Shown: positions 11,008-19,764, counted from the first letter of the stretch. The stretch is DNA of 64,000 bases from Nicoletella semolina (GCF_004345745.1 NZ_SLXJ01000007.1:1-64000); one strand, 5' to 3'. Translations and numbers: made by a program. Notes: generated from the letters alone by a model not told the origin.

Positions 11008-12372
11008 ATGACTTCATTGAGCGTAGTTATTTTAGCGGCAGGTAAAGGCACACGAATGTATTCGGATTTACCTAAGGTATTACACCCAATTGCAGGCAAA
11101 CCGATGGTAAAACACGTTCTTGATACCGTAAAACAGCTTAATCCACAACAAATACATTTAATTTATGGACACGGTGGCGAGTTGATGCAACAGGCATTAG
11201 CCAACGAAGTCGTAAATTGGGTATTACAGACCGAGCAGCTTGGAACGGGACACGCAATGCAGCAGGCTATGCCATGTTTTGCTGATGATGAGAATATTTT
11301 AGTGCTATATGGCGACGCACCGCTTATTTCTCCTGCAATGTTGGAAAAACTGATTTCTGCCAAACCAAATGAGGGGATTGCATTACTGACAGTTTGTCTT
11401 GAAAACCCAACAGGCTATGGTCGAATTTTGCGTGAAAATGGTTCAGTCATCGGTATTGTGGAACAAAAAGATGCTTCAGCAGAGCAACTTAACATCCAAG
11501 AAGTGAACACTGGTGTGATGGTTGCAAGCGGCTCTAGTTTCAAAAAATGGCTATCGCAACTGACTAATCACAATGCTCAAAAAGAATATTACCTCACTGA
11601 TATTATTGCGATGGCAAATCAAGACGGTTTTTCGGTTGAGGCAGTACAAGCCCAAGATTTAATGGAAGTAGAAGGAGCAAATAATCGTTTACAACTTGCC
11701 GCACTTGAACGCTATTATCAAAAACAGCAAGCTGAAAAGCTAATGCTAGCAGGTGTATCTATTATTGATCCACAACGCTTTGATTTACGAGGAAATCTCT
11801 CACACGGTAAAGACGTAGAAATCGACGTAAATGTTATTTTAGAAGGCAAAATTGTGTTAGGAAATCGAGTTAAAATCGGTGCAGGGGCAATCTTAAAAAA
11901 TTGTGAAATTGGCGATGATGTTGAAATTAAACCTTATTCGGTGATTGAAGACAGTGTAATCGGAAAACAAGCAAAAATTGGACCGTTTTCACGTCTTCGC
12001 CCTGGTACAACATTGGCAGAAGAAACGCATATCGGTAACTTTGTTGAAATCAAAAATGCACAAATTGCACAAGGCTCCAAAGTCAATCATTTAACGTATA
12101 TTGGTGACAGCGAAATTGGGCAGCGTTGTAATATTGGTGCAGGCGTAATTACTTGCAACTATGATGGTGCGAATAAATTTAAAACCGTAATTGGTGACAA
12201 TGTTTTTATCGGATCAGATTGTCAATTGGTCGCACCAGTCAAAATTGCAAGTGGATCGACGATTGGTGCGGGTACAACAGTAACAAAAGATATTGCAGAG
12301 CAAGAGCTAGTGATTTCTCGAGTACCACAACGCCATATCCAAGGCTGGCAACGCCCAACGAAGAAAAAGTAG
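11008..12372 (+). CDS. glmU: Bifunctional GlmU: GlcNAc-1-P uridyltransferase / GlcN-1-P acetyltransferase
   Basis: Makes UDP-GlcNAc for peptidoglycan and LPS. The N-terminal domain has [18 protein letters not shown] (nucleotidyltransferase signature) and YGDAPLI; the C-terminal half is a left-handed beta helix of hexapeptide repeats (about residues 250-430), with the [19 protein letters not shown] and [14 protein letters not shown] segments of the acetyltransferase site. The length of 454 residues is standard. It is the last gene before the restriction-modification island. Confidence 0.98.
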   Translation: MTSLSVVILAAGKGTRMYSDLPKVLHPIAGKPMVKHVLDTVKQLNPQQIHLIYGHGGELMQQALANEVVNWVLQTEQLGTGHAMQQAMPCFADDENILVLYGDAPLISPAMLEKLISAKPNEGIALLTVCLENPTGYGRILRENGSVIGIVEQKDASAEQLNIQEVNTGVMVASGSSFKKWLSQLTNHNAQKEYYLTDIIAMANQDGFSVEAVQAQDLMEVEGANNRLQLAALERYYQKQQAEKLMLAGVSIIDPQRFDLRGNLSHGKDVEIDVNVILEGKIVLGNRVKIGAGAILKNCEIGDDVEIKPYSVIEDSVIGKQAKIGPFSRLRPGTTLAEETHIGNFVEIKNAQIAQGSKVNHLTYIGDSEIGQRCNIGAGVITCNYDGANKFKTVIGDNVFIGSDCQLVAPVKIASGSTIGAGTTVTKDIAEQELVISRVPQRHIQGWQRPTKKK

Positions 12373-12398
12373 CTTTTTCTCATTTGTCAATTGAGAAT

Positions 12399-12441
12399 AA
12401 GCGGTCAGATTCTGCAACATTTTTGCAAAATCTGACCGCTT
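12399..12441. terminator. Terminator built from paired uptake-sequence arms
   Basis: Perfect 13-base arms AAGCGGTCAGATT (12399-12411) and AATCTGACCGCTT (12429-12441) surround a loop containing the TTTTTGCAAA part of the extended uptake motif. It sits between convergent glmU and the minus-strand regulator and can act for both. Confidence 0.7.
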
Positions 12442-12446
12442 GACTG

Positions 12447-12866
12447 TTACCATTCATTTTTCCTATACGCTTTATCCATCGCCATAATCACTTCTCGCAC
12501 GACCTTTTTCTGATCAGAAGGTAAGTTTAAAAAGAGCTTGATAACGGTTTGATCTTGATAACTTGCTGCCTCTTCCCAAATATACTTACTTGGCATTTTT
12601 TCTTTTTCTATTCGATCTATCTTGTTAGCCAATTCTTCTGAGACCAAATCGGTTACAGGCACATTTAGCCATTCAGACAATGTTTTTAATCTTGCCAATG
12701 TAGGTAATGTTTCCCCTCGCAACCAACTAGCAAAAGCGTGTAATCCAATCGGTTTGCCGTAATGTCGCAAATTAAATTCACGTTCTAGCACAGAAGCCAT
12801 AGGTTTATAGCCCTTTTCAGTTAAAAGGGCTTTTAGTTTTTCTGCAAAAAGTTTTTTCTCGTTCAT
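12447..12866 (-). CDS. HTH transcriptional regulator divergent from the restriction-modification genes
   Basis: A 139-residue protein with an N-terminal helix-turn-helix of the Cro/C1 kind (about residues 18-62; the stretch LHAFASWLRGETLP looks like the recognition region) and a C-terminal helical part (DQKKVVREVIMAMDKAYR) that may dimerise. It is transcribed away from the methylase/nuclease genes, with a 117-base shared intergenic region holding a large inverted repeat. By analogy with controller proteins of restriction-modification systems it may time expression of the downstream genes or repress itself; that role is inference. The exact family is not recognised. No good ribosome binding site is seen before the ATG. 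Confidence 0.8.
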   Translation of the reverse strand: MNEKKLFAEKLKALLTEKGYKPMASVLEREFNLRHYGKPIGLHAFASWLRGETLPTLARLKTLSEWLNVPVTDLVSEELANKIDRIEKEKMPSKYIWEEAASYQDQTVIKLFLNLPSDQKKVVREVIMAMDKAYRKNEW

Positions 12867-12983
12867 ATTATCAAGTTAATTTTTAACTTAATTTTCAACG
12901 AAAGATTGATAAAAACTTACGCAATGTTTATCATAATTACGCTTTTACTTACGTTGATAATTAACTTAAAAATTACGTTATAT
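12867..12983. promoter_or_regulatory. Divergent promoter/operator region of the restriction-modification island
   Basis: Between the regulator and the first methylase gene, bases 12877-12900 and 12952-12975 are inverted copies matching at 22 of 24 positions. The left copy contains a near-centred dyad AAGTTAA-TTT-TTAACTT (12873-12889). TTACG also occurs four times in one orientation (12917, 12937, 12949, 12973). The layout suggests two operator copies facing the two divergent promoters, bound by the neighbouring HTH protein; binding is inferred. Confidence 0.6.
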
Positions 12984-13625
12984 ATGACAACCCAAATCAA
13001 ATCCAAACAACGTGTTGCCGATCACGGCGAAGTCTTTACTCGCCAAGAAGAAGTCAATGCGATGTTGGACTTGGTTAAAAATGAAACGTTGCGGATTGAG
13101 TCCCGATTTTTAGAGCCTGCTTGTGGCAATGGAAATTTTTTGATTGAAATTTTACGCCGCAAACTTGAAGTCGTTGAGAGGCAATATGCCAAATCTCAGC
13201 GTGAATATGAGTTTTATCTTGTAGTGGCAATTGGTGCGATTTATGGCATCGAGTTGCAGCAAGACAACGTACAAGCCTGCCGTGAGCGACTTTGCAAATT
13301 TGTGGAACAATCTTACCGCTTGTTATTTCCTGAAACGGTAAATGATGAAGTTATTGAGGTAATCCGTTTTATTTTGAGCCTGAATATCGTGCAGGGGAAT
13401 GCGTTGAAAATGTGCTATGTGGACGATAACAATCAAGATCTTCCCCACAAAATGCTGCATTTTTCTGAATGGAGTACGGTCTCTTTTCCTCGTAAATGGT
13501 GCTTAAAACGCCACGATTTTGAATATCAGCATTTGGTGTTTGATGGTGCTGAACCTTATCAATCCTTCCAAGAGTATTTTGCCTGTTATTTTTTAGAGAT
13601 CCAAAATGCAAAACCTATCGATTAA
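12984..13625 (+). CDS. Methyltransferase-like protein with AdoMet motif but no NPPY (island gene 1)
   Basis: A 213-residue protein. The N-terminus has DHGEVFTR (residues 13-20, like motif X of N6-adenine methylases) and a canonical AdoMet-binding motif EPACGNGNFL (44-53); YGIELQ near residue 90 resembles motif II. The catalytic NPPY/F motif is not found anywhere, so alone it may bind AdoMet without methylating DNA. Its last 20 bases overlap the next gene, so the products are probably made together. The ATG at 12984 is used; an upstream TTG reading would translate the operator region into a spurious hydrophobic tail. A perfect reverse uptake core lies at 13315-13323. Confidence 0.8.
   Translation: MTTQIKSKQRVADHGEVFTRQEEVNAMLDLVKNETLRIESRFLEPACGNGNFLIEILRRKLEVVERQYAKSQREYEFYLVVAIGAIYGIELQQDNVQACRERLCKFVEQSYRLLFPETVNDEVIEVIRFILSLNIVQGNALKMCYVDDNNQDLPHKMLHFSEWSTVSFPRKWCLKRHDFEYQHLVFDGAEPYQSFQEYFACYFLEIQNAKPID
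13315..13323 (-). repeat. DNA uptake sequence, reverse (ACCGCTTGT)
   Basis: Exact reverse complement of ACAAGCGGT inside island gene 1. Its presence suggests that the island has been kept, or moved, within uptake-competent Pasteurellaceae. Confidence 0.7.
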
Positions 13626-15201
13626 TTACAACCCCGATGTGCTTTCTTGCTTGGCGAATTTATCGAATGACGAAGTGTTTACCTCGCCTGAACTGGCTAA
13701 CCGAATGTTGGATTTATTACCGCAAGCACTGTTTTCTTCCAAAGAAACCACGTTTTTAGATCCCGCTACTAAATCAGGCGTGTTTTTGCGTGAAATAGCC
13801 AAGCGGTTAATTAAAGGGTTGGAAATGCAAATTCCTGATTTACAGGCACGTCTCAATCATATTTTTACCAAGCAACTTTTTGGCATTGGTATCACAGAAT
13901 TAACCGCACTTTTGGCTCGCCGTAGTCTTTATTGCAGTCGCACTGCTAACCACGTTCATTCCATTTGTACCGAATTTAGCGATGAGCAAGGCAATGTGCG
14001 ATATTCGCCAATTAAGCATACTTGGGTTGATGGGCGATGTAAGCATTGTAGTATAAATCAAAAAGGAAATGAGAGAGCAGAACATTTAGAAAGTCACGCT
14101 TATTCTTTTATTCATCAAGAATTAAATGAAATTAGTGAAAATTTACCTATGAAATTTGATGTTATTATTGGAAACCCACCTTATCAGTTAAATGTTGGAA
14201 ATGAAGGCGGAAATAGTTCAAAAGCAAAAGCGATCTACCATTTATTCATTGAACAAGCGATTAACTTAAATCCTAGCTATTTAGTAATGATCACACCAAG
14301 TCGATGGATGACAAGAAGTGTTGAAGGCATTTCGCCAGAATGGATTGATACAATGCTAGTATCAAAGAATTTTAAAACAATTCACGATTTTGAAAGCTCT
14401 CAAGAATGTTTTCCTAATTTATCCCAACCGATTGAAGGTGGTGTGAACTATTTTTTATGGGAAAAAGATTATAGTGGGAAGTGTGGCTATTACTATCATT
14501 TAAGTAATGATGAAATTTTACATCGTTTCGATTATTTAGATGCAAGTTCCTCAGGGATTGTTATTCGTGATCCTAGAGTATTTAGCTTAATTAATAAAAT
14601 AGTCGCTCAGCACGGTAATTATTTTTTAGAAGAGAAAAATAATTTTTCCAGTTTGGTTAGTCCTAAAGATTTCTTTACTAACAAACAGTATTTGACATCA
14701 AAATGGTCAGGTTATTCTAAAAAGCAAACTTTACAATCCGATGTTAAATACTATTTAAATAGAAATTTAGAAGAGTGTGGTTTTGGTTGGGTTAAAGCAG
14801 AACAAATTCCGAAAAATCTTTTATCTAAGAATTTGCATAAAGTTTATATTCCTGCTGCCAACGGTTCAAAGGATCTAGTATTAGGAAAACCTTTCTATGG
14901 AGAATCAAATAGTGTATGTTCACAAACTTATTTAGTTATTGGTTATAACCCTGAAATTCATTCTTTAACTAAAGAAGAATGTGAAAATATTATTTCTTAC
15001 ATACAAACTAAATTTTTCCGTTATTTGGTCAGTATTAAGAAAAAAACGCAAAATGGACCTAGAGGAGTTTATCAATTTGTGCCGTTACAAGACTTCTCAA
15101 AATCTTGGACAGACAAAGAACTCTACGAAAAATATAGTTTAACCGAAGATGAAATTCAGTATATCGAATCAATGATCCGCCCAATGGGAGCTGCCGAATG
15201 A
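13606..15201 (+). CDS. N6-adenine DNA methyltransferase, Eco57I-like (island gene 2)
   Basis: A 531-residue protein with a motif X-like NDEVFTSPEL (21-30), an altered AdoMet motif DPATKSG (52-58, in place of the usual DPACGSG) and an intact catalytic NPPY (190-193). Cys110, Cys121 and the pair C145-x-x-C148 lie between these motifs and could bind metal. The C-terminal half should hold target recognition. The N-terminus resembles that of the preceding gene, suggesting a tandem duplication. The central DNA is far more AT-rich than its flanks: 11 G+C of 60 at 14101-14160 against 28 of 60 at 13681-13740. It overlaps both neighbours (20 and 4 bases). Confidence 0.87.
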   Translation: MQNLSINYNPDVLSCLANLSNDEVFTSPELANRMLDLLPQALFSSKETTFLDPATKSGVFLREIAKRLIKGLEMQIPDLQARLNHIFTKQLFGIGITELTALLARRSLYCSRTANHVHSICTEFSDEQGNVRYSPIKHTWVDGRCKHCSINQKGNERAEHLESHAYSFIHQELNEISENLPMKFDVIIGNPPYQLNVGNEGGNSSKAKAIYHLFIEQAINLNPSYLVMITPSRWMTRSVEGISPEWIDTMLVSKNFKTIHDFESSQECFPNLSQPIEGGVNYFLWEKDYSGKCGYYYHLSNDEILHRFDYLDASSSGIVIRDPRVFSLINKIVAQHGNYFLEEKNNFSSLVSPKDFFTNKQYLTSKWSGYSKKQTLQSDVKYYLNRNLEECGFGWVKAEQIPKNLLSKNLHKVYIPAANGSKDLVLGKPFYGESNSVCSQTYLVIGYNPEIHSLTKEECENIISYIQTKFFRYLVSIKKKTQNGPRGVYQFVPLQDFSKSWTDKELYEKYSLTEDEIQYIESMIRPMGAAE

Positions 15202-17690
15202 GTGAATTTATTTCTGCATTACGCACGCCAAAAATTTATGTTTACACAGATAGCCGTTTTCCAAATTGCGTCAAAGTGGGCTACACCACCCGCAATGTGG
15301 AAGAGCGAGTAAAAGAGCAATACCCTGTAAAATTGCCGAACCAAAGCTACCAAATTTTGTTAAATGAACCTGCCATTCGTGATGATGGTTCACATTTTCG
15401 GGATAGCGATATTCACGCCATTTTGCAAAAACGTGGCGTGGAACGACTCGATGGCGAATGGTTTAAATGCGATTTAAACGAGATTAAATCCGCCTACTTG
15501 GAAGCGAAGACAGGACAAGCGGTCGAAAAAGCTCGAATTTTTGCATTTGGTATGCGCCCAGAACAGCAAGCTGCGGTAGAGAAAACCGCCGCGTATTTTC
15601 GATCTTTTGTGCAAGATGACAAAAACCGTGAAAAAACACCGCACTTTTTATGGAATGCGAAAATGCGTTTTGGTAAGACATTTGCGGCTTATCAACTTGC
15701 CAAAGAGATGGGGTGGAAAAAGATCTTAGTTTTAACCTTTAAACCCGCAGTGCAAAATGCGTGGCAGGAAGATTTGCAAAATCACTTTGATTTTCAGGGC
15801 TGGAAATTTGTTACCGAAGCGAATGCGTGGCAAAGTGCGGTGGATTTTCCGCAAGTTTGTTTTGGTTCATTCCAAGATTATCTAGGCAAAAACAAAGCTG
15901 GTGGTGTGAAGCTCAAAAATGAATGGGTGCATACGATAAACTGGGATTGCATTATTTTTGATGAATATCACTATGGTGCGTGGCGAGAAAAGTCCAAAGG
16001 TTTATTTGAAGCGGACGAAGCCAAATTCCAAAGTCAGTTGCAAGCTGAAGCTGCCGAGATGGAAATGGATTTGCCTGATTATTTCGATGAAGATACCCTG
16101 CCAATTACCAGCAATCACTTTTTGTATTTGTCTGGCACACCATTCCGTGCGTTAAATTCAGGTGAGTTTATCGAAGAGCAAGTTTACAACTGGACCTATT
16201 CAGACGAGCAAAAAGCGAAAAAAATGTGGCAAGGGGAAGATAACCCTTACTTGAGTTTGCCGAGAATGGTAATGCTGACCTATCAGTTGCCTGATGATAT
16301 TCAAGAAGTGGCATTGAAAGGCGAGTTTAACGAGTTCGATTTAGGGCAATTTTTTGAAGCCAGTGGTACGGGCGATAAAGCAAAATTCAAATATGAAAAT
16401 GAAGTACAAAAATGGCTAGATTTAATTCGTGGGGCATTACGTTCAACCACGATTGATAATTTGAAATTGGGTGCTGAGAAGCCTCCGATGCCATTTGCTG
16501 ATGCTCGCTTATTGGGGAGTTTGTTGCATACTCTGTGGTTTTTACCAACCGTTGCGTCTTGCTATGCGATGCGAAATTTATTAGCACAAAAGCAAAATCA
16601 GTTTTATCACGATTATAAAGTGGTTGTGGCTGCGGGCAATGAGGCAGGAATGGGTGCTGATGCGATTATCCCTGTGAAAAAAGCGATGGGCGATCCGTTA
16701 AAGAATAAAACCATTACGCTTTCTTGCGGAAAATTAACCACTGGCGTGTCAGTTGCCCCTTGGACAGGCATTTTTATGCTGCGAAATCTCAATAGCCCAG
16801 AAACCTATTTCCAAGCCGCTTTCCGTGTGCAGACTCCTTGGGTGTTACGAGGGCATAATCCGAATGTTCCAAACAATGAATGTATTATTAAAGAGGATTG
16901 CTATGTGTTCGATTTTGCCCCTGATCGTGCCTTAAAGCAGCTGGCGGACTATTGCATTCGCTTAAATACGGAAGATAAAAACCCTGAACAGAAAGTGGCG
17001 GAATTTATCCAATTCTTACCCGTGCTAGCCTATGACGGCAGCACAATGCGATCGATTGATGCTGCAGGTATTTTGGATATGGCAATGAGCGGTACAACCG
17101 CTACATTACTTGCCCGCCGTTGGGAAAGTGCATTGTTAGTCAATGTAGATAATGAGACGTTGAAAAATCTACGCCAAAATGAAAAAGCAATGCAAGCCCT
17201 AATGAGCATTGAAGGTTTTCGTTCATTAAATCAAGATTTGGAAACCATCATCAATAAATCGGAAAGCGTGAAGAAAACCAAAAAAGAAGCAGGTGAATGT
17301 AATTTGACGAAAGAAGAAAAAAAGCAACTGACGGAAGATGAGAAAAAAGAGAAAAGCTTGCGTAAGCAGGTGCAGGAAAAGTTGATTAAATTTGCTACTC
17401 GTATTCCTGTATTTATGTATTTGAGTGATTACCGTGAATACACGCTACGAGATCTGATTACACAACTTGAACCTGAATTATTCCACAAAGTAACAGGGCT
17501 AACCCAACAGGATTTTAGCTTGTTGGTCAGTCTAAATTTATTCAATAGCGGAATGATGAATGATGCCGTATATAAATTTAAACGCTATGAAGATTCGAGC
17601 TTGAGATACGCAGGCATAATGAAATACGAAGAAGAGCAGATTGGATTATATGACACGACAATAAGTATAAAAGAATATACAGCTGTCTAG
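15198..17690 (+). CDS. GIY-YIG nuclease fused to SF2 helicase, restriction subunit (island gene 3)
   Basis: An 830-residue protein. Residues about 11-95 resemble a GIY-YIG (T5orf172-type) nuclease: KIYVYT (12-17), VKVGYT (25-30), a following Arg37 and a later Glu87. Then comes a superfamily 2 helicase/translocase: MRFGKT (156-161, Walker A), DEYH (255-258, Walker B), SGTPFRA (312-318, motif III) and QAAFRVQ (539-545, motif VI). A lysine/glutamate-rich helical stretch lies near residues 690-735. The protein is probably the ATP-dependent restriction component that cuts DNA left unmodified by the two upstream methylase proteins; family known, function inferred. Its ATG overlaps the previous stop by 4 bases. 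A perfect uptake core lies at 15515-15523. Confidence 0.87.
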   Translation: MSEFISALRTPKIYVYTDSRFPNCVKVGYTTRNVEERVKEQYPVKLPNQSYQILLNEPAIRDDGSHFRDSDIHAILQKRGVERLDGEWFKCDLNEIKSAYLEAKTGQAVEKARIFAFGMRPEQQAAVEKTAAYFRSFVQDDKNREKTPHFLWNAKMRFGKTFAAYQLAKEMGWKKILVLTFKPAVQNAWQEDLQNHFDFQGWKFVTEANAWQSAVDFPQVCFGSFQDYLGKNKAGGVKLKNEWVHTINWDCIIFDEYHYGAWREKSKGLFEADEAKFQSQLQAEAAEMEMDLPDYFDEDTLPITSNHFLYLSGTPFRALNSGEFIEEQVYNWTYSDEQKAKKMWQGEDNPYLSLPRMVMLTYQLPDDIQEVALKGEFNEFDLGQFFEASGTGDKAKFKYENEVQKWLDLIRGALRSTTIDNLKLGAEKPPMPFADARLLGSLLHTLWFLPTVASCYAMRNLLAQKQNQFYHDYKVVVAAGNEAGMGADAIIPVKKAMGDPLKNKTITLSCGKLTTGVSVAPWTGIFMLRNLNSPETYFQAAFRVQTPWVLRGHNPNVPNNECIIKEDCYVFDFAPDRALKQLADYCIRLNTEDKNPEQKVAEFIQFLPVLAYDGSTMRSIDAAGILDMAMSGTTATLLARRWESALLVNVDNETLKNLRQNEKAMQALMSIEGFRSLNQDLETIINKSESVKKTKKEAGECNLTKEEKKQLTEDEKKEKSLRKQVQEKLIKFATRIPVFMYLSDYREYTLRDLITQLEPELFHKVTGLTQQDFSLLVSLNLFNSGMMNDAVYKFKRYEDSSLRYAGIMKYEEEQIGLYDTTISIKEYTAV
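15515..15523 (+). repeat. DNA uptake sequence (ACAAGCGGT)
   Basis: Exact 9-base core inside the nuclease/helicase gene, followed by CGAAAAAG rather than the full extended motif. Confidence 0.7.
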
Positions 17691-17911
17691 ATATCTTCAT
17701 CTACATATAACGAATGGTTTTTACCACAGCAGTGCTATTTAGATGAGATTGCAAAAAAATCACGAAATCTTACCGCTAGCAGTAAAATCCGCTAGATCAT
17801 TACTGCAATTTTAGGTAGAATGCGGTCGCTTTTTGTGCTCGAATTATTTATCTAATATTTCAGCATAAAAGGCGTTTATTTATTCAAAATCACACACATA
17901 CCATATACTGA
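17691..17911. other. Intergenic region between the island and the rpsB leader
   Basis: No gene is seen here. The stretch holds the weak hairpin at 17779-17806, a short direct repeat CCGCTAG (about 17773 and 17789) and an uptake-like TGCGGTCGC near 17821. The rpsB promoter should lie towards its right end, but no clear hexamer pair was found. Confidence 0.4.
17779..17812 (+). terminator. Possible terminator after the restriction gene
   Basis: Arms GCAGTAA (17779-17785) and TTACTGC (17800-17806) enclose 14 bases and are followed by AATTTT. It is short and weak, but placed where the island operon should end. Confidence 0.45.
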
Positions 17912-18029
17912 CTATCGGGGTGCTGAAAATTGTAATAAAAACAGTTTTTGGTCGATAGATTAGGGTATGTGGAGGCAAAACCCTTCGCTCTATAAATTAA
18001 AGAGCGAACAACACAAAAGGAAATTTTTT
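17912..18029 (+). promoter_or_regulatory. Structured rpsB leader RNA (probable S2 autoregulation site)
   Basis: The leader contains an outer helix CTATCG (17912-17917) with CGATAG (17953-17958) enclosing GGGGTGCTGAAA and an inner AT-rich helix, then GGGTATGTGGAGG, then a hairpin CGCTCT (17986-17991) with AGAGCG (18001-18006). Gammaproteobacterial rpsB-tsf operons are known to carry a conserved leader through which S2 represses its own synthesis. Identification of this stretch as that leader rests on position, structure and remembered similarity of the GGGGTGCTGAAA and GTATGTGGAGG blocks. Confidence 0.6.
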
Positions 18030-18755
18030 ATGGCACAAGTATCTATGCGTGATATGCTAAATGCAGGCGTTCACTTCGGACACCAAACTCGTTACTGGAA
18101 TCCAAAAATGAAACCATTCATCTTTGGTGCTCGTAATGGTGTTCATATCATCAACTTAGAGAAAACATTACCACTTTTCAATGAAGCATTAGCAGAATTA
18201 ACCCGCATTGCAAGTAATAACGGTAAAATCCTTTTCGTTGGTACTAAACGTGCGGCATCTGATGCAGTGAAAGCAGCAGCAGTAGAGAGCCAACAGTTCT
18301 ACGTTAATCACCGTTGGTTAGGTGGTATGCTGACTAACTGGAAGACAGTTCGTCAATCTATCAAGCGTTTGAAAGAGTTAGATGCACAAACCCAAGATGG
18401 GACTTTTGATAAAATCACTAAAAAAGAAGCATTAATGCGTACTCGTGAGCTTGAAAAATTAGAATTAAGCTTAGGGGGCATTAAAGATATGGCTGGTCTT
18501 CCTGATGCAATTTTTGTGATCGGTGCAGACTATGAACATATCGCAATCAAAGAAGCAAATAATTTAGGTATTCCTGTCTTTGCTATTGTGGATACTAACG
18601 CAACACCAGATGGCGTAGATTATATTATCCCAGGTAACGATGACGCAGCTCGTGCAATTCAGCTTTACTTAGACGCAGCAGTCGCAGCAGTAAAAGAAGG
18701 GCGTGGTCAGGAAGCGACTCCAGCAGAGTTTGTAGCTGAAGAAACTGCAGAGTAA
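18030..18755 (+). CDS. rpsB: 30S ribosomal protein S2
   Basis: Small-subunit ribosomal protein needed for S1 binding to the 30S. The ATG at 18030 gives [21 protein letters not shown], the conserved start, and 241 residues; an upstream in-frame ATG at 17967 lies inside the leader. Conserved segments [28 protein letters not shown] and [11 protein letters not shown] are present. An AAAAGGAAA ribosome binding site precedes the ATG. tsf follows after an attenuator-like terminator. Confidence 0.98.
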   Translation: MAQVSMRDMLNAGVHFGHQTRYWNPKMKPFIFGARNGVHIINLEKTLPLFNEALAELTRIASNNGKILFVGTKRAASDAVKAAAVESQQFYVNHRWLGGMLTNWKTVRQSIKRLKELDAQTQDGTFDKITKKEALMRTRELEKLELSLGGIKDMAGLPDAIFVIGADYEHIAIKEANNLGIPVFAIVDTNATPDGVDYIIPGNDDAARAIQLYLDAAVAAVKEGRGQEATPAEFVAEETAE

Positions 18756-18796
18756 TTGTCTTAAGGCAAGCCCTTAAAACACATTTATAAATTGTG

Positions 18797-18829
18797 AAGC
18801 AGGGGCAAATAGTTTTCCCCTGCTTTTTT
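18797..18829 (+). terminator. Terminator/attenuator between rpsB and tsf
   Basis: Arms AAGCAGGGG (18797-18805) and CCCCTGCTT (18817-18825) form a 9-base stem with an 11-base loop and are followed directly by Ts to 18829. A strong terminator within an operon suggests reduced read-through, so that tsf is expressed at a set ratio to rpsB. Confidence 0.8.
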
Positions 18830-18851
18830 GTCTAATTAAGAGGAATTGAAA

Positions 18852-19703
18852 ATGGCTGAAATCACAGCATCTTTAGTAAAAGAACTCCGTGAACGTACTG
18901 GTGCAGGTATGATGGAGTGTAAAAAAGCGTTAGTTGAAGCAAATGGCGATATCGAATTAGCGATTGATAATATGCGTAAATCAGGGCAAGCAAAAGCAGC
19001 GAAAAAAGCGGGAAATATCGCAGCAGAAGGTGTTATCTTAGCTCGTGTTGCAAATGGCTTTGGTGTATTGGTTGAAATGAACTGCCAAACAGACTTCGTT
19101 GCGAAAGATTCTGGCTTCTTAGAGTTAGCAAACGAGGTTGCTGATTATGCTGCTGCCAATAAAGGCATTGCGATTGAAGCATTGGCTGCACAATTTGAAG
19201 AAAAACGTGTTGCACTCGTCGCTAAGATTGGTGAAAATATGAACATTCGTCGTGTTCAATATTTAGATGGCAATGTAATTGCTCAATATTTACACGGTGC
19301 AAAAATTGGTGTATTAGTTGCAGGTGAAGGTTCAGCAGAAGAGTTGAAGAAGATTGCAATGCACGTTGCAGCATCTAAACCAGAATTTGTAAAACCAGAA
19401 GATGTGCCAGCAGAAGTCGTTGCGAAAGAACGTGAAATCCAAATTGCAATTGCAATGGAGTCAGGTAAACCACAAGAAATCGCTGAGAAAATGGTTGAAG
19501 GTCGTATGAAAAAATTCACAGGTGAAGTGTCATTGACTGGTCAGCCGTTTGTAATGGATCCATCTGTTTCTGTTGCAGATTATTTAAAATCGGTTGGTTC
19601 TTCTGTTTCTAACTTTATCCGCTTAGAAGTTGGTGAAGGCATTGAAAAAGTTGAAGAAGACTTTGCAGCGGAAGTAGCGAAAATTACGGGTGGAAACGCT
19701 TAA
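18852..19703 (+). CDS. tsf: Elongation factor Ts
   Basis: Guanine nucleotide exchange factor for EF-Tu. The conserved N-terminus [19 protein letters not shown] (UBA-like part) and the core [12 protein letters not shown] are clear; the length of 283 residues is standard. The ATG at 18852 (MAEITASLV) is preferred over an in-frame TTG at 18846 because it matches the family and stands after AAGAGGAATTG. The gene is followed by a strong bidirectional terminator. Confidence 0.98.
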   Translation: MAEITASLVKELRERTGAGMMECKKALVEANGDIELAIDNMRKSGQAKAAKKAGNIAAEGVILARVANGFGVLVEMNCQTDFVAKDSGFLELANEVADYAAANKGIAIEALAAQFEEKRVALVAKIGENMNIRRVQYLDGNVIAQYLHGAKIGVLVAGEGSAEELKKIAMHVAASKPEFVKPEDVPAEVVAKEREIQIAIAMESGKPQEIAEKMVEGRMKKFTGEVSLTGQPFVMDPSVSVADYLKSVGSSVSNFIRLEVGEGIEKVEEDFAAEVAKITGGNA

Positions 19704-19734
19704 TAAAAATAAGCGATTTATATAAAATATATAA

Positions 19735-19764
19735 AAAGGCGAGAATTTCTCGCCTTTGTTTTTT
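19735..19764. terminator. Bidirectional terminator between tsf and the binding-protein gene
   Basis: Arms AAAGGCGAGA (19735-19744) and TCTCGCCTTT (19748-19757) with a 3-base loop; a T-run follows on the plus strand (to 19764) and an A-run precedes it, giving Ts on the minus strand. It serves both convergent genes. Confidence 0.85.

Noticed and set aside
12906-12983. Upstream extension of the first island gene giving a hydrophobic N-terminus
   Set aside because: It starts at TTG, would translate the inverted-repeat control region, and homologous-looking sequence begins at the ATG at 12984.
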